DNA of 64,000 nt. It comes from Antedon mediterranea. Taxonomy: Eukaryota; Echinodermata; Crinoidea; Comatulida; Antedonidae. Numbering within the stretch: the first letter of the stretch is position 1; each line of letters starts with the position of its first letter. This document shows positions 12,101-23,700 of this stretch, piece after piece. The notes below the pieces were generated by a model. It was not told the DNA's origin, did no database searches, and saw only the letters and a program-made list of their open reading frames with translations. Location: contig NC_092674.1 of the NCBI RefSeq assembly GCF_964355755.1, positions 30,430,001 to 30,494,000 on the forward strand. The letters are read 5' to 3'. Made by a program: the position numbers and the translations under genes.

Positions 12101-14003
12101 AAAGTTTTGGGACAATATTTTTACATAGTAAATATAGGGCTTACCTTTCTTTTCCTTCTCTTTATCTTTTTTCTTTTTCTTTCTTCGTCTGTGTCGCTCT
12201 CTTCCTCTATCTTTGTCCTTTTTCTTTTTATGATGTTTTGGCTTTTCTTCCTCTTTCGTTGCTTTATTCTCCTCATGTATTGTAGAGTGAAGACTAAAAG
12301 TGAAATAATTCAAAGTTTATAAATAATTAATAAGTCGGTATAGTAGTATACAATTCTTACTGATTGTTATTTGTATGACATTAGATGTTATAAGTAGTGC
12401 AACAAAAGGTGTTTTACTTTTGGAAATCGACTCCTTGTAAATCCCAAATAAACCGTAAAGCAAAGTTGTAGCGGGATTTGGTGATCTTCACAATAGAGTT
12501 TCTTTGGACGTTTACCTGAAACAATACAATAGTTTATTAAAATAATCCTGGTTTATGTTCTGTAATACCGAAGTGGCTCTCTGTTTCAATATCAAATAAT
12601 ATTGTCTTTATGTACTACACAACACATGGATTTCATCAAAATAAAAATATGGAAATGTAATGAAAACCTTTTAGATAAATTTACAAACTTACTGCTTTGT
12701 TGTTGAACTTAATTATGGTGTAAAACTTTGCTTGTTTCGCTTCATGAATCGGTGTGATTTGAACCATTCCTGGTACCCAACATTGGTAGGGCACTTTTCC
12801 AGTTTTGACCAATACATAATCTGCCACCTGTGAAATAGATAAACTTTTTGTAGATTACAAGTGAGTACAGATCATCTTGTAACAAACTGGGTTAGTGCTA
12901 CCAGACTGACACCATGAATATGTGAATATTGTAGCTCAATGTATGTATTGGCCTATCTTTGATCTTGAATCTACACTCAATGTGTAGATAGAGGTTGGAC
13001 ACTCAATGTGTAGATAGAGGTTGAAGAGGAGAGAGCTAGTCAAACAAAGGTGACCCTTGGTGGTCAAACTTAGAGATCAGCTTCGAGATGTTTTTAGTGA
13101 AAGTGGTCGCAGTTGTGGAGTATGGAAGGGTACTCCAGTCTCTGACTGGAAATAACAAATTCCATTCTCCCTATGGCTGAAACATTGTGATGTCATGTTT
13201 CTTAGGTCGATTTCAAAAGAATAATCAAGGCTTGGGACTACTGTATATCAATTTTATATCAACTTACCCTGAGATAGGGACACGGCCTGGCACCACTCAT
13301 AGGAATAACAAAACGTGATGGTACTAAACGCTGAGTTGTATCGTAGAACTGGACTTCAATGTGACGGGCATTTGGAACATCCACAACAGTGCCTATTAAA
13401 TTTATATATTATTATTTCGTTTATTTTATATTTAATGAGTTCATGGTTTGGGAGAAAGCATCTACAGGTACATATATTTTGAAAAATTGAAAAAACCCAC
13501 ATGTATTGAAATTGTTGTCATTTTTTTAACATAACTTCTAGAAGGGATCCATGATAATAATGACTACCAATTACTGCTTTATCTATGTTCACTTTAATAT
13601 CTTTTTTCTATTTTGTATATTCATTCATTATTATCTAAATAAATATTATCTGAAATCTGAAATAACATGATGGTACAGTAGTGTCATGGTAAATGTGTTT
13701 AGCATCATTGTACAGAGCTTTCATGGTATAGGTTTCAGCATCATGGTACAGTGTCTCGGTAGTGTCATGTTAAAGGTGTCACATATCAGGCTGTTATTTC
13801 TTTTTTTTAATCATAGAAACTCATCAATTAATCTCCTTTATAACCGGTTTACCTTTATAATAGAATCCGTTCTCATCACTCCGTGCTATCACATGCATTC
13901 CTTTCATTTTGTCTAAGACACAGCGAACTCGTTTCTTACTAAGAGCCTTCTTGAGTGGTTTGTCTGTAGTTTTGTGGCTACCAGTAACCAAAGCATTGAG
14001 GCC
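9146..14003 (-). CDS. DUF4537/Tudor-like protein with RS-rich and coiled-coil regions (5' end not found)
   Basis: Seen: twelve phase-consistent exons: 13853-14003, 13268-13392, 12693-12827, 12418-12515, 12145-12293, 11419-12050, 11150-11287, 10837-11011, 10615-10736, 10153-10411, 9738-9972, 9146-9260 (stop TAA), giving 777 residues. Residues about 30-170 form a DUF4537/double-Tudor-like domain (VIARSDENGFYYKG; ADYVLVK; CWVPGMV). About 171-220 is Lys/Arg-rich (HHKKKKDKDRGRERHRRRKK). About 221-370 is Ser/Arg-rich with many RS/SR pairs. About 420-480 is a coiled coil. Two more Tudor-like units follow (VLARWPVDGWFYRG; DLIIGLHPDYPFRYAPGRI; AVVARNDGDGMYHL). Inference: nuclear or RNP-associated reader protein. 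The first exon begins in phase 0 behind a good acceptor, so an upstream exon is missing. It may be a C11orf16-like gene or an alternative 3' part of the VWA gene upstream. Confidence 0.85.
10480..10577. mobile_element. MITE family A, copy 4 (left end lost)
   Basis: Core GTGCCCATATATGGACACGA and right end AAACTAGACAGAGCTTC are present; the left terminal repeat is missing. Located in an intron of the Tudor-like gene. Confidence 0.75.
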
Positions 14004-14722
14004 CTAAATAGAAGAGAACAAAAGATTTGTAAGGGATAAAGAAGATAGAATATATGTAGAAGAGATGCATGCTATATGTCCATTTATTTCGTAATACATC
14101 AAAAGATATAGACAGAACTTTTCATTTTATTTGCTGCTAGCTACGGTCAAAGTTCACGTTGAATAGCCATTTTGAAATAAAAATAAACAGCTGAAAACAG
14201 TAAAGAAACAAGAATATTAATGAAAATGCATAGGCCTACATAGAAAGCAGTGAAATAGCAGACAAACCAGCTCAAACAAAACTCTTAGAAAAAAACATAA
14301 AACAACAAAGAAAGCCAGTGTACATTCATGCAAGGTTTTTTCAGTTTATTTGTGAGTTTGCAGCTAAAAATACAATTAAAAGTTCAATTGTTCATTATAA
14401 TCATATAGAAATACAGTATATAAGCCCTATGGCAATGTTTAATGTATTGGAATAATACAATATTAACATTCATTCCTACAGTACATTAAATTTGTTCAGT
14501 ATAAATACACCAATTTATAAAATCTCCACCTAAATTTGTAAAATACATTTTTGGTTAATCTAGCATTGTTTGTTACATTTCTATCTATTTAAATTTTTCA
14601 ACTTTCTAAAAAAAATAATAGCACTAACTTAGGATATGTTCAGACTATAAAATCCTAACTTTTTCCTTTCAATCTTTTAAACTATAATATAGTAATTTCT
14701 TTATTACAATTATTATATAAAC
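14004..14722. other. Spacer or intron between the Tudor-like exons and the VWA gene
   Basis: AT-rich, without a convincing exon on either strand. It contains minus-strand polyadenylation-like hexamers (for example plus-strand TTTATTT near 14127 and 14345) that could end the short VWA transcript. A first exon for the Tudor-like gene was sought here and not found. Confidence 0.6.
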
Positions 14723-17700
14723 TTAATCCGAATCTCGCAAGCTAACACCACCATCATTCTCATCTACCTCATAACTTAGAGCATCGCTCCTCCTCGAAGC
14801 ATCACTCCTCCTCGATGTATTGCTCCTCCTTGATGAATCGCTTTTCCTTGATGCAGCATCATCTGATTCAACATTATCAGAAAATCTTGTACGAGGCGAA
14901 TCATCTTCTCGAGGTGTACTTGCTGTGACTTTGGGAGTTTTTCCATTACTTTCCTTCACAGCATTTCGTAGGTCTTCACTCTGCTGAAGATAGCGGTGAG
15001 CTTTTTCAATCTCTTCTTCTAATAGGATGATGTCCTGTTCTTTGATTGGCCAACCAATTCGGTCAAGCGCCTCCAAACAGTCCCGTCGATTTTCTATGAA
15101 GGAGACTGGTATATCCGAATCAAATCTATAAAAAAACATTTTAGAATTAAAATTTGACTCGATTTGTATAGTGCTTTTGTACAGTAATTCTCCTCAACAA
15201 ATGTCAGAATATAATATACAGTATAACTTACTTGTCTTTTTCTTCTTGTGGTAGAGCTCTCCAAACAACCTTGTCCAATCTCACCATATACTCCACGATG
15301 GCTTTTTGTAGTTTCTCTTCATAGGATTCAAGATTCACTGCACTGGGGTTGATTAGCTGAACTTCATGTCGATTACTGCCAGTAGTATGAGCAAGTGGAA
15401 TCACCTTAAAAAAACACACACAGAAAAGTTTATAATTCAGAAGTAAGAATTGTCCCAAGGGAAGAGGATTTATTTCAGGTTTAGAAATAAGAACCTCTGC
15501 AGAGCAAAATAAAGAAACTATTAGAAAGTCTAGTCAACTACTAACCTCATCAAAGACCTTGGAGATGACATGTTTGTCTAAGATAGGAATGTATTTTGAC
15601 CTTTGTCGTATCATCGTTGGGCCTAAAGCATCTATAATTGTCAGTTTTTTAGCAGAAAGACCATGCTTTTTTAGCCACTGCCTTGAAGACATCTCAAGAG
15701 AACTCTTCTTCTTTGTTTTCTTCTCTTTCTTTACAGGTTCTGGTCGTTCAATTCCTGCTTCTGTAAAAAAAAAAACATTGTTATTCTTATTTCTGTATTA
15801 CAGGTTCAATTGACTTTGTCCAAAGCTTGAAGATTATTTACACAAACTTGTATCAATACAAACTATGTTCAGAATGAAATTCTAGGTGTTTTCTGGTTCA
15901 ATTCCTGAATAATAGATATTAGATGGTAGATGGTGCAAAATAGTAAGCATTTTTATTCAGATTAAATGATCAATTTCTGTATTTCAATCAACTTACTTCT
16001 AAGTACATCAGTGTACCTCTCCCATTGGTTGTCCATTAACTCTTTTGTTTCTGGCAACACCCAATCTTTTTGTCCTGTTATTCTTAACAGACTTGTTTTA
16101 GTATGATCTGAAAAGAAAAAACAAACATACAATGAGAGGGACAAGCAGAGCAAGATGGAAAAATCTATTTCGTTAACAATTGAGTCATTGACAACTTGAA
16201 TGCTGTACAGTAAAGCATGCAGTTGTCTCTGTGGAATCTTTTATAAGAGGATTGAGGACCCTTGCCTAGGAATAAAGCTATCAAGCAAGTACACACCATA
16301 CAGTAATATTCAGTTTCCACTTACATGCAATATTAGGCTTGGACAAATTAGATTTCTTAGAGTGTAAAGTTGGTCGAGGAGGGTACGTAGATGTTCGACA
16401 TCTTTCATGGCCACCTGATGACCTATGACTAAGAGCTGATGTGGGTCGTTGTTGAAAACCTTGAGACGAGGCTGGTCTTGTAAGATGGAATTCATTTGAG
16501 GAGCTCAGTGACAATGTTCTTCCTTTCCCGGACATTGGCCTAGATGATCTAGAGTAATATAATGAAAATGTGGTTAGGGGAAATATAAGTTGAAAAATAT
16601 TAGCATTTACTATTAGCAGTTATCAAGAAAAAAGAAGAATTTAGAATCTGTTGACAACCCAAAAAAAACAACATAAAATTGTTCACCTTTTTCCATTATG
16701 ATTTCGGCCACATCCTTGAGACTGATTATTAGAGTTCCCCCAATCTAGCAGAGCGCACTGAGCACGTAGTTCAGATAACTTCTTTACATCATCTTTTCCT
16801 TTCTTTATCTCCTCCTTCAACAGACTTATGTCCTCACTTTCAAATGGTGCAGGCCCAATTCGTTCCCCCATGTTCTCTGAGTAGTAGTGGTATCGTCCAC
16901 CAGTGTCTGCTGCTAACTGTGACAGGAATTCGTTCGCTTCTACATCGTTGCAGTTGAATGATATTGCATGAATTGGAATGGAGTTTTGTAATTGCACTTG
17001 AGCTAAAATAGATTTGGTTGGCTGCAAAAAAGGCATTATAAATTAATTACAATAAACAACCCAAAGATGGGTGGTATTCAAATACCAGTCATACAGTACA
17101 ATTCTAGTCATTATAAGGAACAAATGTACACGCGCTCTCTCTCTCTCTTTCTCTCTTATCGTATATTTAGTATAAATCCAATTGGAACAACCCATGTTTC
17201 ACCTTCAATTTATTACTTACATGGTCTGGCCTTCCATCTGTCAAAAGATACACAGCTTGTGTTCCTGGGTCAGACAGAGCAATCTTTAATGCAGCTAGAG
17301 TATTCGTTGACCCTGTCACATTTAACCCTCGAACCCACTGCCATGCACTTTGGAGACTGTCCTCATTCACATCCAACATACGGTCTCGCCAAGAATGAGC
17401 TTTACTTCCAAACTGTGTCAGGTTGAATTTCATTTTGTGTCGAAGTTGTTCCTAAAGAAAAAAACAATATGAAATGACAGTCATTTTAATAAACACATAA
17501 AAGTAAACAGGATTTTTTACAATTTTTGTTAACATAAAAACCAAAAAACTTGTAATACCTGCATTAGACGATACAATCTGTCTTTCACTAAGTTGAGATG
17601 GTTCTCCATTGAGTTGGATGTGTCTATCAAGATATAAACTTGCTCTTCTATGATGGTACCAAACAACTCACGACTACCCTGCTGAAGCCAGTCAATCCTG

Positions 17701-20700
17701 TAAAATTCAAAATTCCAATATTATTTTAATTAGTGTAAAACTAGAATAACTTTCTGTAGGCTTCAAAATAACAAGATTTTAGAAAAGTCACAGTCATCAA
17801 TTACAAAAATCAAAGTTAATTTATTAGTACAGTAAGTTTGACATCAGTTTTAAATTGCGTACCTTCTCTGAAAGTCATTTACAGCCACAGTCATTTTCTT
17901 TTCAAATGTGCGGTGAACTTCAGCTGTCACATGTACATGTTTCACTGTGCCATCCTTCCACTTAAAATGGCAAAATTGGTTGCAGTACTTGGCATTTACA
18001 AGTTTGTTTCTTGTGTCCTGCAAAACATGTATCAAACAGATATAATAATAACACACTACTTTAATACAGTATTTAACTTCTATATAATGATTTCTTGCGG
18101 TGATGCTAATTTGCTGATCACATTAAGAAACTGACAAATGTGAAGAAGCAAAAAGGGTTTTGATGTAGCAATGAGACTATTAGTGAACTATTTAGATTAA
18201 ATGTAGTATGGTTTAAACATTACTTACAGCATCAGTGTATTCATCATTAGGAGGGCGCTGCAGGTTGACAACTCCATCGCAGTGTTTGAATGACACAAGT
18301 CCAAGTGCATCATAGAGGCCAAGTTTGCGAGACTTTAAACCATGGCTCTGAAGCCACTCTCTAGACCCCATGTTTTGTTCACTTCGTTTCACATCAGATG
18401 GTGATGGAGCGATTGCCGGAGTCTCTGTATTAAATAAATAAAATATATTTATAAATTCAAATATTTAGATTGCTCTTTGTATAGTTGGTATAAACTTTTC
18501 ATTCATTGCTTTGTACACAATTTTGCATTATTTTATGAAAATGAACACTGATTAAGAAGAATGTCTGAATGGAAAAACTGGAGAAAACAAAGAAATTCAG
18601 TGCTACAGTAGGGTGGAGATTAAGAATCGTCATTTTGTCATGGTGAAGTAAGGACACATAAAATAGTATTATAAAACCAGAGAGGGGTTTAATGCTGATG
18701 ACATACCTGGTTTATTACTATCAACAGCTGAGTCTGTTAGTAAAGATTGCAGATCAGCCAGTATGTTACGTGCTTCTTCAAGCTCACTCCATACCAGGAC
18801 AACATCTTCTCTTGTTCCAGCTCCAGGAGGTATTCCACCCAGCTTAATATGGCTGTCTAGTGTGTATCCACTTGTGCCTACAACGTCTGCATCCAGTTTA
18901 TTGAAAGCAAATGCATGGAATCTTGAAAACAAAAAAATAATCAAAAATCAAGAAAAAAAAAATTTGTTTTAAATAGAAACTCTCCCAGACCCAATTTTTG
19001 TTTAGATTATTTTATAAATAAACTAGAAACCAGTTCAAGAGTCCAGACCAGATTGGCCAAAAAAGTAAGTATTCTTATCTTTTATGAACTGCTGCATTTA
19101 CTTATGAGATGTTTATCAAAACCAAAATAGGCTTATTTTCAAATCACTATGTTCAAAACACTATCTAACTACCAATCTTATACCATATTATAATATATGG
19201 TAGATTTTTCATTTTTGATAGATTTGGCCTTACCTGCCACCAGTGAGCTCGGATGCTTGTCTTAGAAACTTAATGGTAGTTGAGTCTGTACTGTTGAAGG
19301 CTACAGTGTTGACTGGTATAGGAGCACCTTTCATCTTCTGTAAGAACAGCTCTGTGTTTGTTTTAGCAGAACTACCTTCAGAGAAGAGGTAAACGGCTTC
19401 AATCTGAAACGAATTACAATAAATAAAGGATTAACACATCACGTTCAGTAAATTGTTAAATTTTGGAAAGTTGTAGCTTGGTGGTTTAGATATTATCATT
19501 ACTATTAATCTCTCATATATGATCCTCAAGATTCAAACATTTTTCTCATGACAAAAACTACACTCCATTCCCAATGACTGATAATAAGACTTATTAACCT
19601 ACAGTATTACTGTTTATGTAGAGAGAGCTTCTTGTGTTTATGTTTGTCTTGTGAATAGTACATAAAATCACTTTATGGTTATCTATTGCAATGTGCCTAA
19701 TTTGAAGAGAAAAACAACAAATAAAATCTATTTACATTTTCATCATTGAAAGCTTTTACAATTCCTTCCAAGGCACTGTTCTGTGTAGTAGCTGCAACTT
19801 TGTCAAGATCCAGCAACCAGTCAATGGCACTGTTCAAGCTCTCTGCAGACATTGGCACAGCATAGGGCTGGAATGACACTTGATCTTCAGCAGCTCTGAA
19901 ACAAGATAAAGTACAGTATCAAATTAACACCTTAAATGAAAGAGTAGTTGCAAACAAATAGAGATAAAAATAGCAATTCACTTTGAGTAAATAAATGGCT
20001 TCAACCATGTATCATGCATACAGTAAATGTCATCTTTGTTGTCGTTCCTAAAGTCAATATCGGTTGTTTAAAATGTTTGTAAATTATAAGTTTTGGAGAA
20101 TATACACTTATAAATACTGTTGTATCTTATATCTTCATTTGAAAAACTTTTATAAGTCTGGAAAGGCAAGTTTACCTTATAAGATTAAGTTTGGCCACCT
20201 GTGATCCTTGCTCCTCAATGACTTTAACAATAGCATTACGACAGTGTTCAAACTGTCCCGGTGAATGAGTTTTAATGTCAATAACAATTGATATACATCT
20301 CTCTTCAATTACACCAAAGAATCGTCTACTCTCGGTTGTCAACCACTCGATTCGTTTCTTGTAAAGTAATATTGCTTGAAGTAGACTGTTTTCAATCTGT
20401 TTGATCTTCTCTTTGCCGACATTCAACTGAAATTTTAACAATCCTTTTTTAATTTTGATAAAAAAAGTTTATTCAATGCAACACTCACTTATTCTGATTT
20501 TTGACAGTGCTATGAGCAATGATCGTTGGAATGCTGCTTTCAAAATGGAACGATTGATTGATTGATTGATTGATGCTAAAGAGTGAACTCCCACTTACAT
20601 TCGTAATAAAATAATGTTTGGTTTATATTCTATTATTCATTTCTGTAGATGATCAAATAAAAATTGAAATGTCGAATCATGGCTTTGAGTCCCTCTAACT

Positions 20701-23700
20701 TTTTGAACATACATGGTTAATTACCTTTAGATGTTTTGAATTATATAGTTTTTTCAATTTTCTTACATTAACATTGTAAACTGTACCGTCTCTTCGTGGA
20801 TATCGTGAGAAAAGTCCTTCGCCATAACGAGAACAAACAGGCTTCTTTAAGGCTTGATCAAAATCTTGAAAAAAGGGTAAAAAATAAATGGATATACTAT
20901 ATGTCTAATATTAATATAATTATTTTTATTGATAAATGATGATTTAAATCATTTGTAGTTAGCACTTTAGGGAAGAGAAGCACAATGGTACTATGGGCTG
21001 CAGATACAAGAGAACGACAAGGAACACACATTCTACCCCTGACTACCAAAGTTTTCACTTTACTGTATATTAGATTAGAGAACATGCAACGTATTCTGCA
21101 TGTTCACTTTCAAATAGGTTATTATAATAGCTTTATCATCATCAAAAACAGATTAGACAAACAATCTGAAACCAGCAATCTAATATTATCACCAACAAGT
21201 TGGCTTAAACAAATAATGAACATCAGACAATAGACTTTTTACAGAATACAGCATACAGTACGTGTACAGACAATAGACGTCTGATGGTAGTGACATGATG
21301 TTGCTAGCCAACCATTCACTCTACAAATTCAATTTCAGAATGTGTGTCATCAAACATACAATCTGTTAAAAGATTGTCTGATTTTTAAAACAATTTCATA
21401 TGCATCCGACATTGAGAAACTATAGCCAATTATAAGATGAATTTATTTGAGGTTTAGGGAGGGTAACCACTAAAGCTACAAACATCTCTCCAGTACGTTC
21501 CTTTATATGTTGTGATATAATGTATATCAAAGTAATTTATTTTGCTTACCATAGCAGGGTTGCTAACTTCCATTTTTTATGAAGATTGTGCATTTTGTGA
21601 CAAAAGCACCAAATTTGGCACAAACCTTCTTTAGGGTATATCTAACAATCCTAGAAGGGGTGCCCAAAAATCGGAACAATTTAACGACGTCATTTGGACC
21701 ACGCCCTTTTTTTAGTATTACGTAATTAGGTGAAAACTCAAATCTTAGTATATACATACCAAGTTTGGTATCAAATTAAAACTCATGACATGTACATTGC
21801 AATACACACATAGCAAATATATGATTTCTCTTCAGACGGAATATATAGGTCAAATAATGTAATTTTCTGTCATATTGAAGGGAATTTCAATCAAAACGCG
21901 CCAATATTGGGCTATGTTATGAACATTGTAGTTATAAGAACAACAACATTCATTTTTGTAATAGAACTACAGTACTAATATATATTTATCCTGTATCAGT
22001 TACTTTCCTTTAACATAATATTAGGAACCACCGAAAAAAAGTATATAAAACATATACTGTATCAAACTTGGCTCAATAATCACTGGACTAAGTAAACAGA
22101 CAAAAGACCATTTGACTGACAATTATGGCGTTAGCATCCATAACAATACATGGAGGTGATTTTCAACTTTACTTTTATGAAATTATTTATCTGGAAACAA
22201 ACACTTATAATGGTACAGAGTTGCTAGATGACGAACAAGTTCCACGGCATGGGTAACAAAGACCAGTGCAAAAAAGACCTGCTGAACGGCACTTGCAGTT
22301 CCCTGAGCAATGCAGGCAACCAATTCCTCGATAATTGTTCAGAACTTCTGGTCTTGGATGCTCGAGATTGTGCCAATAAAAGTGCAGTAGTGACAGTTCG
22401 TACAATTCAGGATGTAGGTACTACCCAGTACCAACAATATTTCAAGGAAGTTATTCTCGACAGAAGTGTTGCAATTCAACAAGCCATCAAACAGAATAAG
22501 CTGCCGTTGTTCAACACACCATGGTCAAAATCAGTGTCCAAAACAAAGCAACAAGTTAAGAGTTTAAAAAGTGACTGCAGCCTATTCAGTCGACTGTATA
22601 TTGCAAGTCAATCTAGTGATGGAGTTTTGGAAGACATCTTCATGCATGAAAACCAGCCATGGCAACCCTCTTTGGCAGTAAATGGAAAGCTTCGACTACC
22701 AACTAAGAAGTCTGAGTTTCTACAGCATTTGGAGACTGAAGGCCAGCCTGAACCTCCTACATATTGTGACGTAAAGGTGTTTGACAGAGCTGCTATTGTC
22801 TATGCCCTTTCCAGCACCCATGCATTTACATTTGATGACTACGGTGATAAGGTGAGTACATTTCTTTGCATTCAGGATTGTATCTATTGTTTAACCACCA
22901 CATAATTGGTCACTTCTATATGCGGATCGTTATTCTTGTATCATTTGTATGACAGGTCTTTCTACCGTGGACCAGACAGCAGCTGCAGAATAGTAACAGA
23001 ATTGATATAGTGTGGGACACTTACAGAACAGATAGTCTTAAGCAGTCTACAGGAGAAAAAAGAGGAAAGGGGGTCAAGAGGAAAGTTGGGGGACAAACAA
23101 AGATTCCAGGGAATTTTCCAGACTTTCTGAAAGATCCAGTAAATAAAGAGGAGTTATTTACTTTTTAACTACAAAGGTGTCTACCCATGATTACTCTGAC
23201 TGCAAAGAAGTTTACATTACATCAGGTAAGTTTTATTATGATACATACTTATTTATTTTGTTTGTAACCAAACGATTAATTTACTTATACAGTTTCATAC
23301 CAATAATTAATTAAAAAGGCATATTAAATTAGTAAGTAATTCTTGATATATGTCCTGTAGGCGAGTCTGTTGTATGTTGACATCTACTCAACCTATGTCA
23401 ATCTGCGACCATGAAGAGGGATGTGCATTCACATTGATGATGCCTTAAAGAAAGGTAGCAGGGTTATTTTGGTGCGTACAGTTGATACTGATGTCGTCGT
23501 TATCTTGGTTGGTATTTTCTGCAATCTAATAGCCTGTTATCTTGGTACGTGTATCTGGGTCGCATTTGGCATGCGTAAGCACTTCCAATATTTTAATATA
23601 AATACCATCTGCCATAACCTAGGAGAGGATAAGTCAAGAGGGCTGCCAGTTTTTCATGCATTTACTGGGTCCGATACTACATCCCAGTTCTTCGGAAAAT

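Noticed and set aside
22205-22405. Minus-strand Cys-rich gene
   Set aside because: It is the antisense copy, in the left terminal repeat, of the transposon gene's C-terminus.
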